From Corythucha ciliata (taxonomy: Eukaryota > Arthropoda > Insecta > Hemiptera > Tingidae), in contig CM075939.1 of the NCBI GenBank assembly GCA_038030265.1, positions 25,401,253 through 25,465,252 on the forward strand: a stretch of 64,000 nt of DNA. The letters are read 5' to 3'. Made by a program: the position numbers and the translations under genes. Below, piece after piece: positions 1 to 11,333 of this stretch. The stretch's first letter is position 1; every line of letters begins with the position of its first letter. Under the pieces are notes generated by a model. It was not told the DNA's origin. It worked only from the letters and a program-made list of their open reading frames with translations, and did not search any database.

Positions 1-159
1 AGCGAAAGAAGTACCTAAATAACTTTTACCTGGTTCAAGCTCGTGGTGTTGTTTTTGCAGTGAAATTCTAAACTAACTTCCGCCAAACTAGACACGTTTT
101 GTCCGTTACATAGAGCGCAATAATTATTTTTATAAAACTCCCCTGAAAAAATTAATTAT

Positions 160-313
160 TTAGGCCCGATTTCACCAACTTCTTAAACCATGATCAACAA
201 CTAATCACGATTTCAATGTAAAAACTTATATCAGAATTCATATGGGTCGTTATTAGCAACTAATCACGATCAACTTTAAACGAGATCAATTTTGTTGGTG
301 AAAATGGGCCTAA
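160..313. repeat. Foldback (MITE-like) element
   Basis: The ends are inverted copies of each other: TTTAGGCCCGATTTCACCAAC on the left and GTTGGTGAAAATGGGCC with TAAA on the right. The element is about 154 bp with no coding content. No clear target duplication is seen, because the TTTA/TAAA ends are themselves part of the inverted repeat. Confidence 0.7.
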
Positions 314-353
314 ATCATTCAAAGCATGCATGCAGCTGATGCTATAAACAAAC

Positions 354-1112
354 CAGTCGAATGGCTGAAAACTGGTACATCCATTGTGTAATCATAGCTT
401 CTGGAATCGTCGAGTGCCAAAGATGAGCACAAATCATTGAATTCATCAACCGCAGAGCCGTTTTTGCACGCTGATACAACGTAAACACTCGTATTTCTAT
501 TGATAAATTCGCAGTACCACCGTCGATTCGGTATGGCCGAAGTGTTTAAAGCCACGTCAAAACAGCAGTCGCCAAAAGCAGTGCAATCGATGTCACACTG
601 GCATGCGTGTGCCTTTAAACTTGGATGCACAGAGAAAGAGTTTTCATTTATACACAAATGTATATTATTGCTTAGGCGTATTTTATTTGAAGATGTTTAG
701 GTTTCTGCACGGGTTTATATGAGCAGAACAGGGTCGAAAAAGAGACGAAAGATGATTTAAGGAGTGTGGATCAACAACAATTCAGGGGATTCATGTGGTG
801 AGGGGAAGCCACCAGTGAAAAGAACAGGCTAAAGCTCTTCTGGAAGTAACGGTGTTAACATTGGCGCTTTGAAGAGGACTTGGTCTATAACCAGGACAGG
901 TTGTCTGTCCTGGGCCAAAAGCTCTTTTTGTACGCCACTAATTTTATTACTTTGAAGACGAAGTTTTCTCCGACGTCCGACGCGAGCACATATTGTGCCG
1001 AGGTCCGCAGTTGCGAACTGGGGACATTCTACTGGAAGGCGACTCCTTTGTTTCAGCGTAGTGAAACAGTAGAGTGAGAATCAGGATGCAGGCTGTAGCC
1101 ACAAGTTTCGAT
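354..1112 (-). CDS. Partial gene: secreted/receptor protein with somatomedin-B-like domain (two exons)
   Basis: Two minus-strand exons fit one frame. The first (1112-951) follows acceptor TTCTCCACAG and encodes a hydrophobic segment VATACILILTLLF that looks like a signal peptide or anchor. It ends at AAA|GTAATA in phase 2. The second (670-354) follows CCTAAG, joins in phase 2, and carries the cysteine pattern C-x-C-x3-C-x5-CC (CQCDIDCTAFGDCC), which is the core of a somatomedin-B domain. It ends MDVPVFSHSTG at a GTTTGT donor in phase 1. Insect Methuselah-like receptors and related secreted proteins combine such a domain with a similar extracellular stretch; that assignment is family knowledge plus inference. 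No initiator ATG is present in the first exon, so an upstream coding exon is missing, and the seven-helix part, if any, lies beyond the left edge of the window. The weak acceptor of the second exon is the least certain point. Confidence 0.55.
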
Positions 1113-1728
1113 CTGTGGAGAACAAAAAATGATTTTTTTACTGTCCATGTTCTATTTATTATCACCAATTTAGGCAAAGCTGACCCCCCCCCCCTCCTAA
1201 AACCTCGGTTCGGCGTCTTGTGAAATTTAAGTAATTTCAGTCGGAGGACTAAGCGCTTAGGGATTTTTCCTCTCCTCTGAGCTAGAGCATAATATGATAG
1301 GGCTACGTAAGATTATTGGGCTGCTCGCCCAGAACCAGAGAACCTATAGTTACACACAGGTACTGACGATATCCGCCATTTGTGGTCCTTCAGAGGGGGA
1401 AGGCTGGCGAGCGTGTTAACATTACTCCACGAAATTTGGGTTTTAAAAGCGTGAAAATCCGCCAAGTTGGGGTAGTAAATTACAAAATTCCGTGAATTCG
1501 GGGTTTTAGGGTGCCCTTGGAACATTTGGTTACGGTAAAGTGAAAAAATCCGAAACCACGAAATTTGGTTTTTCGTCGTTAGTTTTTCGAACCAACCGAG
1601 CCTGTGAAACTCATTTTATAAAGAGCGAGGTCCACGAAATTTGGTTTTGAAAGAGCGAAAATCCACAAACATGGTTTTTAAAAGAGCAGAACCAACTGGT
1701 GTTTAAAAGAGCAAATGACACGAAATTG
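1113..1728. repeat. Degenerate short-period repeat array, family gamma (start)
   Basis: From about 1420 the sequence cycles loosely through a ~30-bp unit of the form GCGAAAATCCACGAAATTTGG followed by TTTTT. The array continues to about 2860 around two foldback elements. Base 1113 to 1420 has a C tract and nothing else recognised. Confidence 0.6.
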
Positions 1729-1994
1729 GGGGCTGATTCTTTACTAACTCTCAAATTTCCGCAAGAGAAAAAGGAAGGAGGGCGTGGGTAGGTACCATGG
1801 TGCCATGGTTTTTACGATTATAACGGAAACATTTATTATTTTTTCTTTACTTTTCGTACGGGACCTCCCAATCTAGCGTAAAAATCTCAAAGTTTTATTC
1901 TACAGGTGTCGTAAAAACCATAGCAACAGGGTACCTCCCTACGCCCTTCTTCCATTTTCCGTTGCGGAAATTTGAGAATTATAGAATAAGCCCC
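1729..1994. repeat. Foldback (MITE-like) element, 266 bp
   Basis: Long imperfect inverted repeat. The left arm GGGGCTGATTC...CTCAAATTTCCGCAAGAG is matched in reverse by CTTGCGGAAA-like sequence and ends AATAAGCCCC. The inner part pairs GGGCGTGGGTAGGTACCATGG with GGTACCTCCCTACGCCC. It interrupts the gamma-family degenerate array. No coding content. Confidence 0.75.
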
Positions 1995-2902
1995 TTGGTG
2001 CTTGAAATAGGAAAACTCACGAAATCGGGATTTGCACGAGATGAGTCCGCAAAATTCCGTTTTCAAGTAGCAAAAATCCGCAAATTGAGGGTTGTGGAGT
2101 CAAAATGACGACATTTGGTTTTTGAAAGTGCCAAACGCCCCTGAATAAAACCAATTTCACAGTTTGGCTCCTCAAAAAACGAATTTCGCGACGTCTTAAG
2201 GCCTATTTACACGTACCAGCGCCCGGTCGAGACAGTCCACTTGGCCATGTGTAATCACCACAGATATAGTGGCGAACATGTGATTTTGCCTCTGACCGGT
2301 CTCGGCCAGTACTCGGCCGAGATACTAGGTTGGTGTAATTAGGCCTTCAGTAATTAGTAGCAAAAAAAACACAATTATGGACTGTGCTGGACCGTTCAAA
2401 ACACAAATTTCGCCAATTTGGCTCCCATAAAACCAATTTTGGGTGGTTTAAAACTCGACAAGTTTCTAATGGACCCTGAGGGTATTTCGCGGTCTCTGAG
2501 GCAATGGTTTTCGTAAGAACAACAACCGCCATAACCCGCAAAATAACCCGTGGGGGGGGGGGAGGTTCACAGTTAGTTTTTGACGTGCACAGAACACGGG
2601 TTGTTTGTATGGTTGAAGAAAAATAATTTTTCGCGAGAAGAATTCACAAAATTGGTGTTTCAGTGCACGAAATTGGATTTGTGTTAGGCAACCCCGACGT
2701 CCGAGTATTTAAGTACTTACCTGGATTAGTACATTAGGCACGAATTTCGGGTTTAGTGAGCCAGAAACGTGAAAGTAATTTTCACGCGTAAAAAATTTGC
2801 AAAATTGCTTTTTCTAAGAGCGAAATCCGACGAATTTCGCTGGATTATGTGATAGGATTGACAAAGTTTATGTTGTGAGCCACACCTAGGAAATATTGTT
2901 TT
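1995..2902. repeat. Degenerate short-period repeat array, family gamma (continued)
   Basis: Loose tandem units resembling GCAAAATTCCG...TTTTCAAGTAGC and CACGAAATTGGATTTGTG. The array is broken by a foldback at 2197-2346. Reading frames crossing this stretch are short and look incidental. Confidence 0.6.
2197..2346. repeat. Foldback (MITE-like) element, 150 bp
   Basis: Begins TTAAGGCCTATTTACACG and ends TTGGTGTAATTAGGCCT, which are inverted copies with a few mismatches. Inner GACCGGTCTCGGCC pairs loosely with GGTCGAGAC. No gene content. Confidence 0.65.
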
Positions 2903-4013
2903 AGTGCATTTCATTCTGAAAATGCACTATTGGTCTCGTCGTGATGGTGGCAAACATGGGTCATGTCATGTTTTGTTCTCGTTTCAGAACCTCTAGAACA
3001 CGAATTCAGTGGTCTCCAGGATTCATATATATATATATATTTTAATAATATTATGGCCGTTTTCTTGTTAGCACGATAACTCTCGAAGAAATCAATTTAG
3101 CGGAACGCGCTTCGGCACAAAAATCAGTAGTCATAAGACCCCGGTCGGTATTGCATTTGGGCCAAATCGGTTGAGGTGGAGGGGGGAAAATAGGGGTTGA
3201 AATGTTCAAAAAATCACTACAAATCACCAGTTGATTCTAGAAGCATCATATTCGGTACGTATACTCCATGTTAGAGTAGGCTTTGATTCACATTTTAATT
3301 TTTTGAAAAAGTCGAAGGGGAGGGGGTGTTGCTCCCAAGGTGGAAGTAAGTGTGTGGTCTTGTTAGCACGATAACTCTCGAAGAAATCAATTTAGCGGCA
3401 CGCGCTTTGGCACAAAAATCAGTAGTCGTAAGACCCCGGTCGGTATTGCATTTGGGCCAAATCGGTTGAGGTGGAGGGGGGGGGGGGAAATAGGGGTTGA
3501 AAAGGTCAAAAAATCACTATAAATCACCAGTTGATTCTAGAAGCATCATATTCGGTGCGTATACTCCATGTTAGAGTAGCCTTTGATTCCTATTTTAGTT
3601 TTTTGAAAAAGTCGAAGGGGAGGGGGTGTTGCCCCCGGGGTGGAAGTAAGTGTGTGGTCTTGTTAGCACGATAACTCTCGAAGAAATTAATTTAGCGGTA
3701 CGCGCTTTGGCACAAAAATCAGTAGTCATACGACCTCGTTTGGTATTGCATTGAACTTGGCTTGAACTGGTAAAAAAATCACTAGAAATCACCAGTTGAT
3801 TCCAGAAGCATTGTATTACGATGATTTCATTTTGAAGTAGCCTTTGATTCCCATTAAGTTCAGCTTAAACAAACCTGGCAGCAAACAATACGATGGAGGG
3901 TCAAACATTAACGAAACAAATCATGGTCTCAACATTACTACTTCTGGGACGGCTTAGGGTATCCATATACAAAATGAAATGCACTCTTTCCGACCGCCAG
4001 CTGCCGGAGCGAA
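2903..4013. mobile_element. Dispersed ~1.1 kb repeat, copy A (Helentron/HINE-like architecture)
   Basis: Begins with a short hairpin, AGTGCATTTCATTCTGAAAA closed by TGCACT. The same first 13 bases recur inverted near the far end (AATGAAATGCACT), followed by a GC-rich stem region CCGACCGCCAGCTGCCGG. Between them lie a (TA)n tract at about 3027 and three tandem units of about 298 bp, each starting TGTTAGCACGATAACTCTCG (about 3066, 3360 and 3660). Two further long copies (36925, 40069) and end fragments (about 34967, 35935, 39740) occur in the window. Short subterminal inverted repeats, a microsatellite, tandem repeats and a 3' stem-loop are the layout described for Helentron-associated non-autonomous elements such as DINE-1; that class assignment is inference. 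It encodes no protein. Confidence 0.7.
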
Positions 4014-4444
4014 ATTTTTTTGTAGTGTTTAAAATCCATGAATGTGGTTCTTGAATTAGTGAACCTCGCGGAATTGGGTTTTCAGCAACAAAACAGTGTG
4101 AATTTGGTTTTTTAGTGAGCGATATATTTTTGATGCTATTTAGGAGGTGGTCAGCTGCCCCACTGTGGATAGGCTTTCGAGTCGAGGGGAGGGAAACTGC
4201 CCACTGATGTCCACCTGTTGTTACGCCCGTGATATAATTCTACCACTCTAGTTTTATATTGTTGTTTTCTTGTTTATTGCAAACTAGCATTTTCTTATTA
4301 TTTCAGTATTTCTGTGGGGAATTTACGGTGGATGCAGCGCGGGTCACTGCGCCACAGGATAAGGATATCGGCAAGCAACGTTTGTTACGTTTTCGCCCAA
4401 CATTGGTCCGTCTTTTTCATGTCTTGGGATTAGTTGCCCAAAAA
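4014..4444. repeat. Gamma-array remnant, small foldback and Rap1 5' leader
   Basis: Bases 4020-4130 hold a few family-gamma degenerate units. A small foldback at about 4146-4215 pairs GGTGGTCAGCTGCCCCACTG with AGGGAAACTGCCCACTG; a relative lies at 30625-30698. A possible splice acceptor TTATTTCAG ends at 4306, so 4307-4444 may be the 5' untranslated part of the Rap1 gene. This leader contains a tiny upstream frame (ATG TCT TGG GAT TAG) about 25 nt before the main start. Confidence 0.5.
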
Positions 4445-5872
4445 ATGCCGGATGTGACGCAAAGTTGTACAACTATGTTCACGACAACCGCTGGGGATCC
4501 ATTGTCTTTCTATTTAGACTTGAGGTAATTAAATTGTCAACTTTGCCATGTTTTGGAAAGACTCGCTGATTTTTTTTTTTTTTTTTTTTTGGTTGTAGCG
4601 TCCCTGAGGTTGAAGTAGAGCGAGTGAGACGCCTCATTTACTGCTTCGGTGGGTTCACTGTGAGATCGACGTCTGGAATGGATCAGTACACGGTTCATCT
4701 CGTTGATGAAGTCACGTCAGTAAACCGGTCACCGTTGGGATCTCCAATGTTTTACTACAAATTTGTGGACGATTGCGTCGCTCAAAATCGCCTGTTAAAT
4801 TTGAAAGACTATCTGGCTTTCAATGTGCCTGTTTTTGCCCAGTTGGACTTTCAGAAAGTAGTGCTGGACAAAACCGAGCCGATGCGATACTGTAGCATTA
4901 AGGACCTTTATCCTCGTCGTTGTCGTTCAAGTAATCGGCTGGTGGTTTTAAGCAAAGCGTCAGTAGAAGTAGTTTCCGGTGGCGATAACCCAGGAGAGGT
5001 GAAAGCTCACTTGCCTATAGTTCGTAAGCCTTGTAGAACCAACTCTCGGCAATCTTCAATGGAGATAATTCCTTCTAGTCCTGATGTTCCCCTTGATAAG
5101 TAATTTCTTCTCTCAAATTTACTTTCAAATGGCATGTGACTTAAGGTTATTTTTGTTTTTCAGAACCGAATCCCAATCGTCGGTCAACTTAGGGTCCCCC
5201 CCGAACGAAAACGTTCCGCGCCGAGCATCACTCACTGCTAACCCCACTGAACCATCAGCCATTACTCAACCTGACGGATCTCCTAAGTGCCATAGCCCTG
5301 GGAAGCATGTAGACTTGCCTCCGTCAACTTCACGGCCAAAATTAACGCCTTCACCCGACAGGGCCCCGTCTAAAGCATCGACTGATATTGACGGTCTATC
5401 ATCTTCCTCCGCTCCCCCTTCTGCGCGGGACAGTATACAATTATCGGACAACGACGACCACCTCTCTGATTCGTCAAATCGTAAACATCGACGACTCGCC
5501 ACTGTAGCCCAGTCGCCGTCGTCGTTACGTGGCAAGATCGTCTTGAGTCACACGGATTTAGTCGAAAAAGCCCGCGCCAACCTTGATCCGCCGCCCAGTG
5601 TTCGACACGTACGGCAGCGTGACTTCAACACGAGATCTAGTTACACTCATGACGAGAAGACGGCGATATTGCGCCACCTTCTGTCGCTCCCTCGTCATTC
5701 TAGTCTGAGAGGAAATACCGTTTGGAAAGACATGGAAGAACTTGGAGTTTGTCCTACCAGAAGTTATCAGTCACTGAAAAATCATTTCTTGAAGACATTA
5801 GTCCACGAGCTCGACTGGTTCCCGTTTCTAACGGATGAAGAGAAAAAGTGGCTTCGTAACCGTCGTCTTTGA
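4445..5872 (+). CDS. TERF2IP: Telomeric Rap1 homologue (TERF2IP): BRCT plus Myb domains
   Basis: Three exons, 4445-4524, 4599-5099 and 5164-5872, joined in phases 2 and 2, give a 429-residue protein. Rap1 binds telomeres as part of shelterin, in vertebrates through TRF2. Residues about 11-95 (FTTTAGDPLSFYLDLR, then RLIYCFGGFTV, then FVDDCVAQNRLLNLKDY) fit the divergent Rap1 BRCT domain, whose human counterpart has the same order of a 'GxPxSFY' opening, a 'GG' strand and a 'xxYxxDCVxxNxxLxLxxY' end. Residues about 100-345 are Ser/Pro-rich and probably disordered. Residues about 355-410 form a Myb-like helix set (YTHDEKTAILRHL, GNTVWKDMEE, SYQSLKNHFLK) that matches the Rap1 Myb pattern of W, ME and SLKxxxLK. 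The protein stops 20-odd residues after the Myb domain, so the usual C-terminal RCT partner-binding domain is absent. The first intron acceptor sits behind a 22-nt T run. The ATG was chosen because it lies just ahead of the BRCT start; AT-rich sequence with ATTAAA follows the stop. Confidence 0.85.
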
Positions 5873-8800
5873 AGCTTCGTCATCCCTGTCATTTTCTGTT
5901 TTTGCGAGTTCATATTCATTAAACTTATACTTTTAAAAATTGCACGAAAGAAAAGATCCGGAGGTGGCTTTCCGAGTACTCCCATTGTCGTTCAGCCAAT
6001 CCGAACTACCTAAAACGGTAGGGGTGAGGCGCACCATGTGCCAGGAGGAGCCGCTCTGCGTTGACCCCGGCAAAGTCTTTTCCTTGGAGTGTACCACAAA
6101 ACTGAATGTGCAGTCTCTAGCACTGAATCAACACATTTAAAGGTTTACACTTAAAGTCATTCGCCTAATTACTGGTTTTACAGCGCCAAGAAACCAGATT
6201 CGAGCGTTTACCCGTCCAAAAAGTTTCCTGGGAGTTTCTTACCTCCCCCCCTCCTCTGGTCAACAACCCGACAATTTTGCGACCATTCATTTTCTGAATC
6301 TTGCAATTTTGCGATTATTAGCCCTTCAGGAACTTGCGATTACTCGGCTCTTATGTCCCGGCACGACGAAGGCAGCTGTGACCCGGGTCAAGTGGCTTAT
6401 TCCGCGCTTCCTGTGAGCGTTGACAGCCCGGCGGGGACGGGTCGTACAGCCCTCGACAAACTTGAAAAGTGTGTGTGACATGAATGTTTGGGCTACGGCG
6501 TATGAGCGTCGTCAGCCGCCCGTACCGGGGTCAACGATCATAAAAAATAGAAGCCCCGAAACTTATAATTCCGCCGAAATTAAGACCCAAACTTTTCGTA
6601 GTAAAATTGCGCAAACATTCTGCCAGAAACTTCAATTTTCTTTTATATTTAGCACCAAAAAGTTGGAATTTTGATTAAATTACAACCCTACAATTTCGCG
6701 GATAATTAGCTCCAAAATTTTGCAGTTTTTTTGTTCGACATTTTGAGCTGCTGTGGGCCCTTAGCTTGGGTTATGTAGTCACTAAAAGAAAAGGGACTCG
6801 AAACTGGCAATTTCGCTGAAATTGAGACTTGAAACTTCCAATTTTCTGCGTACTTCGTTGGTATTCAACCGGAAAACTTAAATTAGAACGCGAACTAGCC
6901 AGATCACAAAAATATTAAGTTCTGAATGTTACAATTACTCGGTCTTTCGTTATGCTATGGACATAGTCAGGGCCGGCCAACCCATAGGTTCCATAATCAG
7001 TAGACCGAAACTTGCAATGTCGCTGAAATCGTGACCGGAAATTCGCAATTTCTCGATCAATCAGCAATTTTGCGGGTATTGAGCTCCAAAATGTAGCCCT
7101 TGAGACACTAAACCGTCAGTTTAGCGAATATTCAACCAGGACCAATGAAATTTCGCGGATATCAGCCTAAAATCTCGTGAATTTACTGATGCTTAGCTCC
7201 GAATGATACTAATTAAGTTTTGGGGTTATCGGCGCCGGCTGATTGGGGTCCACTGCCACTACAAAAAAAATACCCGAAATTTTGCAGAGATTACGGTCTA
7301 ATGCAATTTAGCTCCAAAATGGTGCAATTTTTCGCCTATTCGTCCGAATTTGTGCTCGCCATCGTGGCCCCCTAGCAATATTTCATTTTATTTTAATTAA
7401 TTTTTTTTTTTAATTACAATATTTTAGGTGACAATCAAAGACCAGAAAACAGCAATTTTAGGAATATTTTGACACGTAATATCAGCTTTCGCAGATATGT
7501 TGTTGCGAATGATGTAATTTCGGAGCCTTTCGTCAAGGTATGGGTACTCTCTGGGCCGGCTGGGCTCCACGTCCACTAAATTAAAGGCCCCGGAACTTGC
7601 CATTTCGTTGAAATTAATAGCGTTCCCCATTTGCACAAAATTCTGCAACGGGGCTATTCATTTCCACCCGTCTTCTCCACTAACATATGATTTAATTCAG
7701 TGAAGACGGGTGGAAATGAACTGCCCAAATGCACAATTTTGTGCAAATGGGGAACGCTATAAGACCCGAAACGTGCAATGAGGAAGTTTCACATTTTCCA
7801 AAAATATTTTTATTCGATGAGGGGTATCAGTCCTTCCGCGTAAATAAATAAATAAAAATTTAAAACCCTTCAGAAATATTTTTTATTTATTAACAAAAGT
7901 TGGCATATTTGAAATCCCGCCAAAACACACATTTTCCGCAACGTAATATCCCTTGTATTCTCTGTCCTTTTCATGCCTCTAAATAGCTCATCTGTTCATC
8001 CTCCATTCTTTTATTATAGGGATCGGACACGGCAACGTTGCCATAGAAATCCCGCCCCCGCCGGTCTATCAAAGCATACGTGGCATCCAAGAATCTACCA
8101 ATCATGTTCGAGAAAACTTGGATGCCAAACAAAAGGTGTCCGTCCCCTATTGGAGAGCTCTAGTAGAAAATAAGGCAAAGAAACACAACAAACCGCTCTC
8201 CGACAGCTACGTTACAGGCGATTTTTTTTTTCGGAAGGCGCATATGACACAAACATGCCCGACTTAAAACTTCAAATATCGCGTATGTATTAACTGTTGG
8301 ATTATTTTACGAACGGATCACGATTTATGCTCTATTTTAGCATAAATAAACCTTAAAAAATAGACTTATGAATCAGTTCTGACCCATGAAACTTCCTCAT
8401 TTCTCCGAAATCAAGTCCTGCGAAACTTGCAATTTCACGAATAATCTGATAGGAAATTTTCAATTCCGTGAAGTTATAATAGCTCGAAAATGTTGAAATT
8501 TTGCTTATGTGACAGAAGACACTAAACTTGTTATTTTGCTTAGTCTGTGCCAGCTAGCCCATATAGTCCGCGCCTACTGTAGAAAATAGGCCCGGAAACT
8601 AATTTCGCGGCTGGTCATCAAGCTTTGACTTTGAGCGCCCTCGGGGGCCTCGCCTAGACTGGGCTGCACGCCGACTAAAAAAAAAGGGCCCGGAACTTGC
8701 CAAAGTAATGACCAGAAACTTGCTATTTCCCTGATATTTTGGCTCAAAACTTGTAATATCGCTTTAAATTAACTAACTGATGAGCCAATTTTTGCTCGGA

Positions 8801-9243
8801 GCTCGAATTGTGTTAGGCTTTGCCTTCTCGAGTCGTCCGGGTAAAATCAGTTGATTAATTTATCTCTTTAATCTTTAATTAAAATACCGACGACTGAATC
8901 CCTCGTATCTATCCAACATATATTTTTCCATTTTCAGTTGGTCGGTTGTAGGCAATGCTAGAAATTGATTAATACTTTGCTCGTTATTTGGCGAACACCG
9001 CATGTGTGGAACCGGCTTTACATACGAGCCCCATAGAATATTCTCAATCAATTAATCTGGGAGGCCCCACCGATAGGCTAAATTACGCCAATGAAATAGG
9101 AAATACTCAATTTTTGAGTGCCCTATCCGATATGTAGGGAATTGACATTAAGACTGTGATTGACCTTGGTGACTGACTATTTCAAGATAACGCAAGTAAT
9201 TGCATCGTGTGATTCGGGCTATATTCCAGTCAATAAGAAGATA
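5873..9243. repeat. Degenerate short-period repeat array, family beta
   Basis: From about 6250 to 8760 the sequence drifts through ~30-bp units resembling CCGAAACTTGCAATTTCGCT followed by GAAATTAAGAC, mixed with AATTTTGCGGCTATT. A recurring phrase close to GGCCGGCTGGGCTCCACG followed by CCACTAAAA appears every few hundred bases (about 6970, 7225, 7555, 8650). A TAA-flanked MITE sits at 7618-7759. Bases 5873-6250 (3' flank of Rap1) and 8760-9243 show nothing recognised. Confidence 0.6.
7618..7759. mobile_element. PIF/Harbinger-type MITE, 142 bp, TAA target duplication
   Basis: Terminal inverted repeats TAGCGTTCCCCATTTGCACA and its reverse complement at the right end, extending about 24 bp with almost perfect pairing. 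Directly flanking are TAA at 7615-7617 and TAA at 7760-7762, a three-base duplication of the type made by PIF/Harbinger transposases. A half copy is present at 24903-24962. Confidence 0.8.
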
Positions 9244-10723
9244 TACAGGGTGGAAGGGTTTAAGTGTAAAGAAAAAAATTGGGTAAAATTAGACCTCATT
9301 TGCGATCGAAAACACCCCATAACCCATGGTCCGAAAATCAAAACCCTTCGAGATATGATTTTTCTAGCATCTTTTTAGGATAACATCATTTTCCTGGACA
9401 AAATGCGAGTAACTCGCTTCCCAGCTGATATTCTACAAATTTTGACGACGGATTTGGGAAGAGCACACTCTTTCCTGTCAGGACTATCTATTTTCGTCAA
9501 AAAATAACTGATTCCTGTGTCCTCGGCAGCGCCTCAAAGTTTTGCGAAACAGGAATTTTTATTTTTTCAATGAAAGTCAATCACCACTTGTCCATACTAA
9601 ATCTCCGCCTATCGACTTTCCGTGGATCAGAAAAACTTCTTCAACGTGTCCCTTTCAAAATTACTCATGAGCATTTGTTTAATTAATTGGCGATTTTTCA
9701 GCAGAAATGACAGTTTTTTAGAAAAAAGAGTGATTGTTCAATTCAAAATCGCTTGTTTTAACCTGTAAATTCAAGCAATCCCTGCGAATTTCAACGTGCG
9801 AAAAATAATTAAAACATCATCTGAAGCGGTCTTTGGATTTTAACTGAATGTTAACGCTCCCATAAGCATCAAAATATATCGTTTCGGCAGCTGGCTTTCG
9901 TCGCTGTCGAATAGAGTGCATTTGACTACTACGAATTTCAGTAAATTAGCGATTATTTGGCAGCAATTGTTAAATAAAAGTAAATAGTCACACCAAGTGG
10001 TAATTTTTGTCGCATAATCGCAAATTAACTGAAAACGTCGAACTTCGTAGAAGAGAAATACACTTTATTCGACAGCCAGCTGCCGGAGTGACATTTGATT
10101 GATACTCTGGTAGAAGTTCACAGTCAGTTACATTTAATGGACCACTTCGGGGGAGGTCTTCATGACGCTGAGCATGTTGAAATTCGCAGGGATTGCTTTA
10201 ATTTACAGGTCAAAACAAGCGATTTTGAATAGAAAAATGACTCTTTTTTCTAAAAAACTGTCATTTCTGCCGAAAAATCGCCAATTAATTAAACAAATGC
10301 TCATGAGTAATTTGGAAAGGGACACGTTGAAGACGTTTTTCTGATCCATCGAAAGTCGATAGGCGGAGATTTAGTATGGACAAGTGGTGATTGACTTTCA
10401 TTGAAAAAATTAAAATTCCTGTTTCGCAAAACTTTGAGGAGCTGCCGAGGACACGGAAATAGTTATTTCTTGACGAAACTATATAGTCATGACAGGAAAG
10501 AGTGTGTTCTTCCCGAATCCATCGTCAAAAGTTGTAGAATGTCAGCTGGGAAGAGTTACTCGCATTTAGTCCAGGAAAATGGTGTTATCCTAAAAAGATG
10601 CTAGAAAAATCATACCTCGGAGGTTTTGATTTTCGGACCATGGGTTTGGGGTGTTTTCGATCGCAAATGAGGTCTAATTTTATCCAATTTTTTTTCTTTA
10701 CACTTAAACCCTTCCACCCTGTA
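9244..10723. mobile_element. Long foldback element with mariner-type ends, 1.48 kb, TA target site
   Basis: The first ~715 bp are repeated in inverted orientation as the last ~715 bp, with high similarity along the whole arm. Ends are TACAGGGTGGAAGGG and its reverse complement, each flanked by TA (9242-9243 and 10724-10725), as expected for Tc1/mariner-class insertion. The centre (about 9890-10090) carries sequence related to the 3' end of the 1.1 kb dispersed repeat (CAGCTGGC, GAGTGCATTT). No transposase frame was recognised, so it is non-autonomous. Relatives occur at 40196 (nested in another repeat) and at about 54780-55113. Confidence 0.85.
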
Positions 10724-11111
10724 TAGACGACACATTCAGTTAGTGAAATTGTATTTCTCCGCTGTGTTTGGGGTAGATGGGATGAAACATGCAAAAGTCC
10801 CTGGTCGTCCGATGTGAGGGCTGTTGGGGACCGCCGCGAAGGTCACTTGCTATGGTTTCCGTGCACATCGTAGCGCCAAGGACCTCCACTTCATATGAAT
10901 AGCTTACGAAATTTGCCACAAATTTTTCCCCGGCATCTTCTATTTTTCTTCTCATTCGCAATAGTTTCTAACGTGCGAACAGAACTTCCATTTGAAAAAT
11001 GAAAAAGTGATTAGTCATTCCTGTAAAAAGAAGCAAGCTTAATAATTCAGATAGTTAAACAAAGAAACAACATTCTTTCATCTTACAGTGTTTACGGTTC
11101 TCCAGGCTCAG
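10724..11111. other. Unassigned spacer
   Basis: No foldback, array or convincing gene was recognised. A minus-strand open stretch at 10740-10961 looks partly protein-like but has no start, splice or family support. Confidence 0.3.
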
Positions 11112-11327
11112 GTTTATTGAAAGAAGACCTCAGATATGCCTCTCTTTCGCCTTCGACAACCACATGCTGATGGAAGATTCTATTAGAGATACTTCGGCCA
11201 TTTCGGGGCTGTTTGGTGATAGGCTGTCTAGCTGTTTTGCCAGCAGCAAATAGACCTTGGATTCCGTTTCTTTCTCTAGACGTCGGTTGAAAGTAGAATT
11301 TTTCACATCAGGCATCCTGAATGTTTT
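11112..11327 (-). CDS. Candidate terminal exon of an unknown protein, with poly(A) signal
   Basis: On the minus strand an acceptor-like TTTGCAG is followed by an open frame beginning KTFRMPDVKNSTFNRR and ending SMWLSKAKERHI with TGA at 11132-11130. AATAAA lies only about 13 nt past the stop (11117-11112), which suits the end of a transcript. The encoded ~65 residues are hydrophilic with an amphipathic look (TESKVYLLLAKQLDSL). I do not recognise the family. No joining upstream exon was found on the minus strand, so the gene could be long, or this could be a short protein starting at the internal ATG (MPDVKN, 61 residues). A chance frame remains possible. Confidence 0.35.
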
Positions 11328-11333
11328 CTGCAA